60,577 nt of DNA, taken from NCBI RefSeq assembly GCF_009664855.1, contig NZ_CP045928.1, positions 946,107-1,006,683 on the forward strand, given 5' to 3'. The position numbers and the translations under genes were made by a program. Of the stretch, positions 36,809 through 45,762 are shown in pieces; the first letter of the stretch is position 1, and every line of letters begins with the position of its first letter. A model generated the notes under the pieces. The model was not told the origin of the DNA. It searched no databases and was given only the letters and a program-made list of their open reading frames with translations. The DNA comes from Flavobacterium sp. SLB02. Lineage in GTDB: Bacteria; Bacteroidota; Bacteroidia; Flavobacteriales; Flavobacteriaceae.

Positions 36809-38908
36809 TTATAGTGTTTCAATAATATTTATTTCTGCAATCGAAACTGTAGCTCCTTTTCCAACGGCCGACCTAGCAACAAAACGAATATACCTTGCTT
36901 TATCTTTTTTGAAGGTCTTCACCTGCTCGATTGGATTGCTTTTTATATTCGAAAATTCACCTTGCGATTGCAGTATCCATTCTACATTATCCAGACTGCT
37001 GTAGAACTCATAATTGGATATTAAATTGAGATTATTTCCCACTTGCTGTGGTATATAAGTAAATCCATTTATATCCAAAATACTTCCCATGTCGATTGTT
37101 ATTTCCTGCGGAAGTTTATTCAAATTATCACCAAAACTCCAGTCTGTATTTGGATTTCCATCGATAATTCGGTTTACTGAGTTCAAATCGCCGCTGGAAG
37201 CAGTAAGTATTTTCCAGTTTTCTTTAGACGCTCCGTATTTTGCAGTTGTCACAGCACTGCTAATATTTTCGACTGCATCAATAGCAAACGCTTTAATCTC
37301 AAACGCTTTCTTGTATTGAAACACTCCTTTATATAAGATACTTTTTTGGGTTGGATTGCTTCCGTCAATGGTATAATAAATAGCATTTTCTCCTTGAGAT
37401 TTTATTGTAACATTTCCGTTTTTATCTCTTAGAATTTTTGGCATACGCACAAAAGTTGGAGCATTATAGGCCTCAATATTTGAAATAAGAATGCTCGCTT
37501 TCGAATCGGCAATATTTATTTTTAATGCAGATGCTGTAACTCTGTCAATTCTTAAAATTCTTTTGTAACCAATAGTGGTTTCGTGGGCAAGGGAAATCCA
37601 CTTTTCATCAACTTTAGCCTCTATATTAAATGCTTTAACGCGTTGTCCTAACTTTATATATTCCTGAAGCAAAATGCGATTAATGGGAGTTGGTTTATTA
37701 AATTCAAAAACTATAGAAGCTGATTTTATATTATCATCTGTTGCCCAATACGTGTTTTTATTTCGGTCAGAAACTTTTTTTGCTGCAAATGCTGCGTTGT
37801 TACCTCTAACGTTATCAGCGGAGATTTTTGTTGCGGTTAATACATCGGTTTTAAAATCTTCTTTGATTGTTGATACAAGTTCTTTTAATCTGGCTTGATC
37901 ATTTTCATGTACTAATCCTCTTTTATCTACAGGTAAATTCAGCAATAAAGTAGCATTTCGCCCGATTGATTCATAATAAATATCGACCATTTCATCTAGA
38001 GATCGTACTTTATCATCTTCGATGGCGTGATAAAACCAGCCCGGTCTTATGGAAACATCTGCTTCACCGGGAACCCATTTCTCACCATCTTCATGACCGG
38101 ACATAAACTCTGAATAATGTACTTTTCCGGCCAGCTCATCTCTCTGGCGAAGAAGACTCCAATTTGTTTTTCCGGCGCGACCTTCTTCATTTCCAATCCA
38201 TCTTGCCTCTGAAGTCCCTACTCCCCAAACCAGTGTATTAGGAGCTATTTTATATATTAATTTATAGGTCTCATCCCATTTATAATATTCTAATGTGTTT
38301 ATTTTCCGGGTTTCGTTTGCCCCTCCATAGTATCCGTCACCTCCGTTAGCACCATCAAACCACATTTCAAAAACATCTCCATAATTGCTCAGTAACTCTT
38401 TTAGCTGATTTCTAAAATAGGTAACATATTCAGGTTTGCCATAATCTGCGCGATTTCTATCCCAGGGCGAAAGGTACAATCCTAGTTTTAAACCATATTC
38501 TTTACATGCTGCCGCTAATTCTTTTACAAGATCTCCTTTACCATTTTTCCATGGAGAATTCTTTACAGATCGTTGCGTATAAGCAGAGGGCCACAAACAA
38601 AATCCATCATGGTGTTTGGCCACTAAAATGATTCCCTTCATACCGGCTTCTTTAACCACTCTTGCCCATTGGCGAACATCAAGATTGGTAGGATTAAAGA
38701 GCTCCGGAGATTCATCACCATAACCCCATTCTTTATTAGTGAATGTATTTAAGGAAAAATGAACAAAAGCATAAAACTCCATCTCCTGCCAGTCAACTTG
38801 TTTCTGGGTTGGCAAAGGGCCAAATGGTTCTGGAGGTTTTACTTTTTTCTGACCGCTAACAGTTGCTATCATGCAAAAAACACATAATAATAGAAAAGCA
38901 TTTTTCAT
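36809..38908 (-). CDS. GH29 alpha-L-fucosidase 2 with discoidin-like domains, secreted
   Basis: This 699-residue protein has a signal peptide (IATVSGQ). The catalytic barrel (~30-350) contains MKGIILVAKHHDGFCLWPS and DVFEMWFDGANGGDGYYGG, whose Asp is the predicted nucleophile. Then come a discoidin-like module (~355-475), a chitobiase-like Ig segment (~500-560, AIYYTIDGSNPTQKS) and a second discoidin-like module (~575-695). This multidomain form resembles the GH29-B group, which prefers alpha-1,3/1,4-fucose next to galactose (Lewis-type antennae or plant-type core). It complements the single-domain fucosidase at 16346. The upstream module resembles that of susC1. Confidence 0.9.
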   Translation of the reverse strand: MKNAFLLLCVFCMIATVSGQKKVKPPEPFGPLPTQKQVDWQEMEFYAFVHFSLNTFTNKEWGYGDESPELFNPTNLDVRQWARVVKEAGMKGIILVAKHHDGFCLWPSAYTQRSVKNSPWKNGKGDLVKELAAACKEYGLKLGLYLSPWDRNRADYGKPEYVTYFRNQLKELLSNYGDVFEMWFDGANGGDGYYGGANETRKINTLEYYKWDETYKLIYKIAPNTLVWGVGTSEARWIGNEEGRAGKTNWSLLRQRDELAGKVHYSEFMSGHEDGEKWVPGEADVSIRPGWFYHAIEDDKVRSLDEMVDIYYESIGRNATLLLNLPVDKRGLVHENDQARLKELVSTIKEDFKTDVLTATKISADNVRGNNAAFAAKKVSDRNKNTYWATDDNIKSASIVFEFNKPTPINRILLQEYIKLGQRVKAFNIEAKVDEKWISLAHETTIGYKRILRIDRVTASALKINIADSKASILISNIEAYNAPTFVRMPKILRDKNGNVTIKSQGENAIYYTIDGSNPTQKSILYKGVFQYKKAFEIKAFAIDAVENISSAVTTAKYGASKENWKILTASSGDLNSVNRIIDGNPNTDWSFGDNLNKLPQEITIDMGSILDINGFTYIPQQVGNNLNLISNYEFYSSLDNVEWILQSQGEFSNIKSNPIEQVKTFKKDKARYIRFVARSAVGKGATVSIAEINIIETL

Positions 38909-38978
38909 CGTGCTGTGATTAATAACTTATTATTAAATAGGAACACAACAATATTAATCTAATTTATCATTTGAATTT

Positions 38979-39019
38979 ATATAATTTCGACCAACAACAA
39001 TTTTAAAAGAGTGTTGGTC
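38979..39019 (-). promoter_or_regulatory. Shared upstream module of the second GH29 gene
   Basis: It resembles the susC1 upstream module (11218-11256). In this copy an inverted repeat is exact: GACCAACA (38989-38996) and TGTTGGTC (39012-39019) separated by 15 bp. The GTCGAAATTATAT part lies ~75 bp before the start codon. It is likely a binding site plus promoter. Confidence 0.5.
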
Positions 39020-39050
39020 TCTTAAAAAATACATAAAGATAAAGTGTAGG

Positions 39051-39090
39051 GGATACCTTTTTGCCATAAAAGGTAAGGAAGTTTTTAAAA
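39051..39090 (+). repeat. Third copy of the 40-bp TACCTTTTT motif
   Basis: It has the same pattern as 1221-1260 and 1866-1905 (TACCTTTTT, short spacer, AAAAGGTAAGG, T-rich). The dyad ACCTTTT/AAAAGGT is perfect in this copy. It lies in a gene-free region ahead of a decayed gene. Confidence 0.4.
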
Positions 39091-39317
39091 GATATTTCAC
39101 CACTGTGAGTTTTCTGGCAGAATCATGGCACAGGAAGTTTGTGAAAAAATATATTGAAAATCAGATACTAAAAGGTTAGGTTCGAATGTGCAGCTATCTA
39201 GAAAGACCATGTAGTCTCATTAAACAAAACCTCCAAAATCAAATGACTTAGGAGATTCATAAAATTTAAGTTTTTTTTTATTGTACTAATGTTATTTGTA
39301 TTAGCACTTTTAAAATC
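39091..39317. other. Gene-free stretch beside the DUF1016 remnant
   Basis: I found no coding signal or RNA here. Together with 39541-39726 it makes the gap between the second GH29 gene and glycosylasparaginase 1 look like a decayed insertion. Confidence 0.4.
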
Positions 39318-39540
39318 TTACTGTTCTTCGTTAGCATTTACGCTTAATTTATCGATATTTTCTTTCACCAATTACTCTAATTGATATGTGGCAACTCCCA
39401 AAGGTTTATCTAGTCCACGCATCGCATATTCTACTTTTCTATTTCTTTTTGATACACAAAGCAGCACCCTTATTGTTCTCTCATCAGGAGGTGTTTTGAG
39501 CTTTTCTTATATTGCACTAATGTAGTTTGATTTGACTCCA
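39318..39540 (-). pseudogene. Remnant of a DUF1016 (YhcG-like) nuclease gene
   Basis: The minus-strand reading gives SAI*EKLKTPPDERTIRVLLC and VEYAMRGLDKPLGVATYQLE, which resemble the C-terminal part of DUF1016/YhcG proteins (PxDNPTIGLLLC, VEYALRGxxKPIGVAxYxL). Internal stops interrupt it, and the N-terminal ~250 residues are missing. These proteins have a PDDEXK nuclease fold. The fragment shows that foreign or defence-type DNA once occupied this 0.8-kb gap. Recognition is by motif pattern only. Confidence 0.6.
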
Positions 39541-39726
39541 TTTTTTTGACTTAAGGCATTATAAATTTCTGATTATCTGTAAATATTAGATGGGAACAAT
39601 TAACCACCAACGCATCTGATACATTACCGAAATACTGTCAGCTTTTAAACGAAAAAATGCGCAAAGCCTAAAGACTATTACGCATTAAAAAACAATTAAC
39701 CCTCGATAGAGTTAACTAAAAAAATC

Positions 39727-40731
39727 TTATTTCAGGAAATAATTGGCATCGATTAATTTATTTCCTGTATCATCATATACCGCATAATTAAAACCACCCT
39801 GAACGCAATAAGAACCATATTCTCCTGATTTGTTCAAGGCTATAAAACCTACCTGAATATCTTTTAAATCTTTGTTTCTATTCTTCGACAATTTTACGAT
39901 TCTTGCTACAGCTTCTTCACAGGCTTGTTGAGGTGATTTTCCTTGTCGCATTAATTCGACAACCAAATGACAACCCGAAATTCTGATTACTTCTTCACCA
40001 TGACCTGTTGCTGTTGCCGCGCCAATTTCATTATCAACATATAAACCTGCTCCAATAATTGGAGAATCTCCTACCCGACCGTGCATTTTAAAAGCCATTC
40101 CGCTTGTGGTACATGCGCCTGAAAGATTTCCGTTGAAGTCCAGAGCAATCATTCCAATTGTATCGTGATTTTCGATATTGGCGATTGGTTTGTATTTATT
40201 GTCTTTCAGCCATTCTTTCCATTCTTTTTCGGATTCTTCTGTTAACAGATTTTCCTTTTTAAAACCTTGTGTTAAGGCAAATTGTAATGCTCCATCGCCA
40301 ACCAACATTACGTGAGACGTTTTTTCCATTACTGCTCTTGCAACTGATATGGGATGTTTTATATATTCTAAACAGGCTACTGAACCAATATTGGCATTTT
40401 CATCCATAATACAAGCGTCCAACGTTACACGACCATCTCGATCAGGGCGTCCGCCATAACCTACACTTCTTTCTTTTGGATCGCCTTCGGGAATTTTAAC
40501 TCCTGCTTCGACAGCATCTAAAGCAGTTCCATTCTTTTTTAAAACTTCCCAGGCAGCTTCATTTGCGGGAATCCCAAATCGCCATGTCGAAAGTACGATT
40601 GGCTTTTTTCCTTTCTTAGATACCAAGACTTTTTCTTCTTCTTTCGAATCTGAATTAAAAGATTGCAATGCCACAGCGACTGAAGCAATTGCTGCCGTTT
40701 TTATAAAATTTCTACGATTTGAATTTGTCAT
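39727..40731 (-). CDS. N4-(beta-N-acetylglucosaminyl)-L-asparaginase 1
   Basis: This 334-residue paralogue of the protein at 23920-24945 has long identical blocks (HGRVGDSPIIGAGL, VELMRQGKSP). Its Tat-type signal is SNRRNFIKTAAIASVAVALQ, and its predicted nucleophile Thr is T191 in NHDTIGM. Like its partner it cleaves the GlcNAc-Asn bond after autoproteolysis. The two differ in surface and linker residues; this one lacks the long Lys-rich linker. It lies 128 bp downstream of the ROK kinase start, in the mannose half, so each half of the cluster has its own copy. Confidence 0.92.
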   Translation of the reverse strand: MTNSNRRNFIKTAAIASVAVALQSFNSDSKEEEKVLVSKKGKKPIVLSTWRFGIPANEAAWEVLKKNGTALDAVEAGVKIPEGDPKERSVGYGGRPDRDGRVTLDACIMDENANIGSVACLEYIKHPISVARAVMEKTSHVMLVGDGALQFALTQGFKKENLLTEESEKEWKEWLKDNKYKPIANIENHDTIGMIALDFNGNLSGACTTSGMAFKMHGRVGDSPIIGAGLYVDNEIGAATATGHGEEVIRISGCHLVVELMRQGKSPQQACEEAVARIVKLSKNRNKDLKDIQVGFIALNKSGEYGSYCVQGGFNYAVYDDTGNKLIDANYFLK

Positions 40732-40771
40732 ATTGAATAAATTTTGAAACCATATAAAGCTAAAAAAATTA

Positions 40772-40850
40772 AACCATATAAGTAATATAAGAACATTAAA
40801 GCCAAGCTGTCAAAATCCTTTTTACATGAACTTATATTACTTATATGGTT
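40772..40850. repeat. Inverted repeat (AACCATATAAG type)
   Basis: Perfect 20-bp arms AACCATATAAGTAATATAAG (40772-40791) and complement (40831-40850) flank a 39-nt loop between the ROK gene end and asparaginase 1. It could form a long transcript hairpin, acting as a processing or attenuation point. A second partial GAAACCATATAAAG lies just upstream. Confidence 0.65.
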
Positions 40851-40859
40851 AAAAAAAAT

Positions 40860-41762
40860 CTACGCTGTATAAAGCAAACTTGTAGCGCCCAATAAAGCTG
40901 CGATTTCATTATCTGTCGAAACAGAAACGGTTACATTGCTTCCTGTTTCTTTTATTTTTTTGATGAAAACCGGTAAGAAAAACTCACTGGCATTTGCAAT
41001 TTTTCCTCCAATAATAAAACTATCGGCAGAGAAATTCTCTAACCACGGAATAACAATTGCGGCTAAATCCTCTCCCATTTTTCCGAATACTTTTATTGCC
41101 ATTTCATCTCCTGTCTTAGCCAGATTAAAAAGCTCTAAACCATTGTTGAGTTTTTTTCCGCTTAAAGCAAAATAACCACCTATAAGTCCGCGTGCCGAAA
41201 CGTAATCTTCAGCAATTCCTTCTTTGTATGGAAGGTTGTATATTTCGCCATCTTTTGGCACTAAATTTCCAGTACTAATTGATTCTCCTTTGTCTATAAA
41301 ACAAGCGCCAAGTCCTGTACCTAATGTGATCGCCATTACTTTTTTAGAAAGGTTTTTAGCGTCTTTAAAAACTTCGCCTTTGCCAAAACAAACCGCATCA
41401 TTTTCGAAAAGAATCGGAAAATCATTTGACAGATTCAGTTTGTCCTGAAACAAATCCCGAACATTTAATCCGTAAAAATGCTCGTATTTTGATTGTCCTT
41501 TTATCCAGCAAACTCCCTTGGTATAATCAAACGGACCCGGCATACAAACTGCCAGTCCTGTTGTGTTGACTACTTTAGAATTTTCGATAGAAATCCTGAT
41601 TGCTTTTTCCCAAATAGTCATCACTTCTTCCACCGGCAAATTAGAATCAAATGACTCTTTATGCAAGGAGAAATCAATCACTTTCATATCTGTTATATCA
41701 ATAATCGCTGCGGTGATATGCGTGCCTCCAATGTCTAATCCAACGGCATATTCTTTATTCAT
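40860..41762 (-). CDS. ROK-family sugar kinase
   Basis: This 300-residue cytoplasmic kinase has a DIGGTH ATP-binding motif (10-15), catalytic Asp in ENDAVCFGKGE (D122) and GTGLGACFI. The usual ROK EIGH motif reads EIYN in the DGEIYNLPYKEG segment, and the zinc-binding Cys cluster is missing, as in a Bacteroidota subgroup. Given GH92 and GH125 upstream and ManA in the window, mannose is the likely acceptor; glucose and N-acetylmannosamine remain possible. It lies in the mannose gene run. Confidence 0.85.
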   Translation of the reverse strand: MNKEYAVGLDIGGTHITAAIIDITDMKVIDFSLHKESFDSNLPVEEVMTIWEKAIRISIENSKVVNTTGLAVCMPGPFDYTKGVCWIKGQSKYEHFYGLNVRDLFQDKLNLSNDFPILFENDAVCFGKGEVFKDAKNLSKKVMAITLGTGLGACFIDKGESISTGNLVPKDGEIYNLPYKEGIAEDYVSARGLIGGYFALSGKKLNNGLELFNLAKTGDEMAIKVFGKMGEDLAAIVIPWLENFSADSFIIGGKIANASEFFLPVFIKKIKETGSNVTVSVSTDNEIAALLGATSLLYTA

Positions 41763-41819
41763 TCTTATTATTTTTGGAATTGAACCATTATAAAAGCTAA
41801 GAAAAATTTAGTTTTTTTC

Positions 41820-41880
41820 ACCATTAAGAAATTAAGAAAAATTAAGCCACAATACTTAATAACCTTAATCTCTTAATGGT
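41820..41880. repeat. Inverted repeat (ACCATTAAGA type)
   Basis: The 10-bp arms ACCATTAAGA and TCTTAATGGT bound a 61-bp unit made of TTAAG repeats, between GH125 and the ROK kinase. It resembles another dispersed flavobacterial intergenic repeat. Confidence 0.55.
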
Positions 41881-41946
41881 TAATATTTTCTTCATTAAAA
41901 AAAACTTAATTTTTATTAATCTCTTAATGATTTGATATTTTTTAGT

Positions 41947-43410
41947 TTAAATGTTTTTGTCTTTTAAAATTTGAGGATAATGAACGCTGGTGTGAACAAT
42001 CATTTCTCCAAATAAGGTATTTGCCCATGCAAACCATTTTCTGGTGAACTTATTCACATCATCTTTATGAAACGATTCGTGCATAAATCCAGTATCGGCA
42101 TTTGTTTTGATCAAATTACCAATACAATGTTTTATTTCATTTTCATCAACACTGGTAATAGCTCTCAATACAATACTCATTGGCCAGATTGTATCTGCTC
42201 CTGTATGTGGGCCTCCAACTCCTTCGCCTGCTTTTCCTTTATAGAAAAACGGATTATTCTCTGAAAGCACAACTTTTCTTGTATTCAGATAAAGTGGACT
42301 ATCCGGTTCAATCGCGCCTAAGTATGGTAATGATAATAAGGAAGGAACATTGGCATCATCCATCATGTGGAAACTTCCGTATCCGTTTACTTCAAAAGCA
42401 ATTATTTTTCCAAATTTCGGATGATCAATGATTCCGTTTTCTTCTAATCCTTTCTGAACCTGACCTTGTAATTCTTTTGCTTTAGCAACTAAATTATCGT
42501 CTTTTAATGCTGATAAAGAGAAAATTTCCTGAAGATATCCTAACACCTCAATAGCAAACATATTACTAGGAATCAAGTATCCAAACAAAGTACTATCGTC
42601 ACTTGGTCTGAAAGTCGACACAATTAGTCCGCATGGTTTTACCGGATATCCGTAACCGCTTAGCGGTACGCCATCTGTAGCCCAAGCTGTTACTCTCTGA
42701 AAATTATACGGTCCTTTATCGGTCCAACGCTGTTGTTCTTTGAAGGTTTGTAAAACCAAAAGCATGGCTTCTTTCCATTTGCTGTCGAACAAACTGATAT
42801 CTCCTGTTTCCTTCCAATAGCCGTGCGCCAATCGTATTGGATAACACAAACTGTCTATCTCCCATTTGCGCTCATGAATACCAGGCTGCATTTTGGTCAT
42901 ATCATTTTTCCATTCGCTTACCTGATTGAAATCTTTATAAAAAGCATTCGCATAAGGGTCAAGCAAAATACATTTTGTCTGACGATTGATTACTCCTTTT
43001 ACCAATTCGGCCAGTTTTTTATCTTCTTTTACAAACGGAATATAAGGCCAAATTTGTGCTGTACTATCACGCAACCACATCGCATCGATATCTCCTGTAA
43101 TGACATAAGTGTCCGGTTTCCCGTCGATGATTTCAAAATCTACCGTTGTATCTAATGTATTAGGAAAACAGTTTTCGAATAACCATGCCAATTCCGGATT
43201 TGCGATTTGTTTTTTGATTCTAACAATTGCAGCTTCAACAGCTTTACTTGTAAATTTTCTTTCGGCTAATGGCGGTCTTTTGGTAATAAAATCTTTTAAG
43301 GCAAAATTGAAAGCATCCGATTGCATTCCAAAAACATCGGTTTGAAGTGCCAATAATCCTGCTGAAAAGATTCCTGTATTTTTTATAAATTTTCTACGTG
43401 ATGATTGCAT
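41947..43410 (-). CDS. GH125 exo-alpha-1,6-mannosidase, exported
   Basis: The start at MQSSRRKFIKN gives a Tat-type RR signal (487 residues); the ATG 13 codons upstream lies inside the end of the neighbouring GH92 gene and adds no signal. The DUF1237/GH125 fold is shown by GDIDAMWLRDSTAQIWPYIPF, WEIDSLCYPIRLAHGYW and the C-terminal MHESFHKDDVNKFTRKWFAWANTLFGE. It is an inverting enzyme that removes alpha-1,6-mannose, expected on the trimmed trimannosyl core. The first codons overlap or abut the GH92 copy b stop, implying tight coupling. Confidence 0.9.
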   Translation of the reverse strand: MQSSRRKFIKNTGIFSAGLLALQTDVFGMQSDAFNFALKDFITKRPPLAERKFTSKAVEAAIVRIKKQIANPELAWLFENCFPNTLDTTVDFEIIDGKPDTYVITGDIDAMWLRDSTAQIWPYIPFVKEDKKLAELVKGVINRQTKCILLDPYANAFYKDFNQVSEWKNDMTKMQPGIHERKWEIDSLCYPIRLAHGYWKETGDISLFDSKWKEAMLLVLQTFKEQQRWTDKGPYNFQRVTAWATDGVPLSGYGYPVKPCGLIVSTFRPSDDSTLFGYLIPSNMFAIEVLGYLQEIFSLSALKDDNLVAKAKELQGQVQKGLEENGIIDHPKFGKIIAFEVNGYGSFHMMDDANVPSLLSLPYLGAIEPDSPLYLNTRKVVLSENNPFFYKGKAGEGVGGPHTGADTIWPMSIVLRAITSVDENEIKHCIGNLIKTNADTGFMHESFHKDDVNKFTRKWFAWANTLFGEMIVHTSVHYPQILKDKNI

Positions 43411-43414
43411 AGTA

Positions 43415-45700
43415 TTATTTTGAAGTTGAATAAGAATATGGATAGGCACTTGGCGAAGTTCCTCTTTGTAAATTAGGCGAACTTGTCATGTCAAAATTTA
43501 ATTCGCCACCTTTTAATACATCAAAATGATTGATATAATTTTTAGTGTGAGTTTCATTATTCCATTTTAAATCCTTAACATATCTGTTGATTTCAGAATT
43601 CTCTGGTGCATTTATAACAAGCTCTTTTCCGTTTTCTAACTGTAAGGTAAGTTTCTTAAATAATGGTGCTCCAAGAACATATTCTTCTGTTCCCGGGCAA
43701 ACTGGATAGAATCCCATTGCTGAGAAAATATACCAGGCCGAAGTTTGTCCGTTATCCTCGTCTCCGCAATATCCATCAGGAATTGGTTTGTACAAACGGT
43801 TCATTACTTCTCTTGACCAATATTGTGTTTTCCAGGGTTCGCCTGCATAATTGTACAAATAAATCATGTGCTGAATTGGTTGGTTTCCGTGAGCATATTG
43901 TCCCATATTCATGATTTGCATTTCACGGATTTCATGAATAACAGCTCCATAATAACTATCGTCAAAAACCGGAGGTGTTGAAAAAACAGCGTCTAGTTTG
44001 GCTGTAAAATTTTTCTCTCCGCCCATTAGATCAATCAAACCATTTATGTCGTGAAAAACGCTCCAGCTGTAATGCCATGCATTTCCTTCGGTAAAAGCAT
44101 CTCCCCATTTAAACGGATTAAAATTCTTGGGAAAACTTCCATCTTTATTTCTACCGCTCATCAAACCAATTTCAGGATTATAAAGCTTTTTATAATTCAT
44201 CATTCGTTTTTCCAATAAATTGATTTCTTTTTTCGGACGGTTTAAAGCTTTCGCTAATTTCCAAATTGCAAAATCATCATAAGCATATTCTAATGTTCTG
44301 GCTGCATTTTCATTGATATTTACATCATACGGGACATAACCTAAAGTATTGTAATATTCTACTCCTTTTCTTCCAACTGCTTCTAGTGGGCCTGCATTAT
44401 TGGCTCCATGCAATAAAGCCTCGTATAATTTATCAATGTCGTAACCCCGTAATCCCTTCATATAAGCATCAGAAACCACAGATGCTGAGTTATTCCCAAC
44501 CATTACATTTCTAAAACCCGGACTTGACCATTCCGGCAAGAAACCACCCTCTTTGTAATCATTGATTAGTCCTTCCTGCATTTCTTTATTGATTGAAGGA
44601 TAAACTAAATTTAGCAAAGGATATAAAGCTCTAAAAGTGTCCCAAAAGCCTGTTCCTGCAAACATATAACCTGGTAAAACTTGACCATTATAAGGGCTAT
44701 AATGCACTGTTTCGCCTTTTGCGTTTATTTCATATTGTTTCTGCGGAAAACAAACTGTTCTGTACAAACAAGAATAAAATGTTTTTAATTGTTCATCACT
44801 TCCACCTTCGGCAGTTAATCTTCCCAGAACTTTATTCCATTCTTGTTTAGATTGCGCTACAGTTTCATTAAATGATGCTGTTCCTAATTCGCTCTTCAAA
44901 TTCAATTCGGCTTGTTCCGTACTTATAAATGATGAAGCGACTTTTACATTTACGATTTCTCCTTTTTTGGTTTGAAACCCAACAACTGCTCCTACGTGAT
45001 TGGCATTAGATTCTAATTTGCCTTTTTCTAAAATCGTATCATTCCACGTATAATTAGTGGCAAATGGCTTATCGAATTGCAATACAAAATAGTTCTTGAA
45101 ATTCTCCGGAACTCCTCCGCTATTACGAGTTGTATAACCTATAATTTTATTTTCTGACTGAATTATTTTGATATAAGATCCTTTGTCAAATGCATCAATT
45201 ACAATTGAAGATTGTTCGTTTTCCGGAAATGTAATCTGAAAATGTGCTGCTCTTTCTGTCGCTGTAATTTCGGTTGTCACATCATAATCAGCAAGATATA
45301 CGCTATAATAATACGGTTTTGAAACCTCCGCTTTATGACTGAACCAGCTTCCTCTTTCGACTTCTGCAAAAGCTAATTTTCCCGTTACCGGCATGATCGA
45401 AAACTGTCCGTAGTCGTTCATCCAAGGTGAAGGCTGATGCGTTTGTTTAAACCCTCTAATTTTATCTGCGGTATAAATATATGCCCATCCATCACCCATT
45501 TTTCCGGTTTGTGGCGTCCAGAAATTCATTCCCCAAGGTCTGCAAATGGCAGGATAGGTATTCCCGTTAGAAAGACTATGCAAAGATTGTGTTCCCATTA
45601 ATGGATTTACATATTCTACAGGATCTAAAGCTTTAACTTGTGCATTTACAAAAACGCAACATTGTAATACCCCTAAAAAAATTAAACTTTTTATTTTCAT
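43415..45700 (-). CDS. GH92 alpha-mannosidase (copy b)
   Basis: This 761-residue protein with signal peptide (CVFVNAQ) starts VEYVNPLMGTQSLHSLSNGNTYPA, then GMNFWTPQTGKMGDGWAY and HQPSPWMNDYGQFSIMP, a distinct branch from copies a and c. The general acid Glu is retained (FTEGNAWHYSW, E539) and the base region is GDEDNGQTSAW. The nearby motif reads HGNQPIQH (Q607) where copies a and c read GNEPxHH, so linkage preference or metal environment differs. It is followed by GH125 at 4 bp spacing, which suggests consecutive action on branched mannose. Confidence 0.9.
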   Translation of the reverse strand: MKIKSLIFLGVLQCCVFVNAQVKALDPVEYVNPLMGTQSLHSLSNGNTYPAICRPWGMNFWTPQTGKMGDGWAYIYTADKIRGFKQTHQPSPWMNDYGQFSIMPVTGKLAFAEVERGSWFSHKAEVSKPYYYSVYLADYDVTTEITATERAAHFQITFPENEQSSIVIDAFDKGSYIKIIQSENKIIGYTTRNSGGVPENFKNYFVLQFDKPFATNYTWNDTILEKGKLESNANHVGAVVGFQTKKGEIVNVKVASSFISTEQAELNLKSELGTASFNETVAQSKQEWNKVLGRLTAEGGSDEQLKTFYSCLYRTVCFPQKQYEINAKGETVHYSPYNGQVLPGYMFAGTGFWDTFRALYPLLNLVYPSINKEMQEGLINDYKEGGFLPEWSSPGFRNVMVGNNSASVVSDAYMKGLRGYDIDKLYEALLHGANNAGPLEAVGRKGVEYYNTLGYVPYDVNINENAARTLEYAYDDFAIWKLAKALNRPKKEINLLEKRMMNYKKLYNPEIGLMSGRNKDGSFPKNFNPFKWGDAFTEGNAWHYSWSVFHDINGLIDLMGGEKNFTAKLDAVFSTPPVFDDSYYGAVIHEIREMQIMNMGQYAHGNQPIQHMIYLYNYAGEPWKTQYWSREVMNRLYKPIPDGYCGDEDNGQTSAWYIFSAMGFYPVCPGTEEYVLGAPLFKKLTLQLENGKELVINAPENSEINRYVKDLKWNNETHTKNYINHFDVLKGGELNFDMTSSPNLQRGTSPSAYPYSYSTSK

Positions 45701-45762
45701 GTTCTGTGAATTGTTTTTTTTTGAAATGTGATCTGTAAATTGTAAACTGTGACTGAAAACTC

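Noticed and set aside
43415..45700. GNQP motif of GH92 copy b read as the Gln-for-Glu swap of phosphomannose-uncapping GH92 enzymes
   Set aside because: By position relative to the base Asp, the general acid is the Glu in EGNAW, which copy b keeps (FTEGNAWHY). The Q607 change is in another motif, so there is no good ground for uncapping activity.
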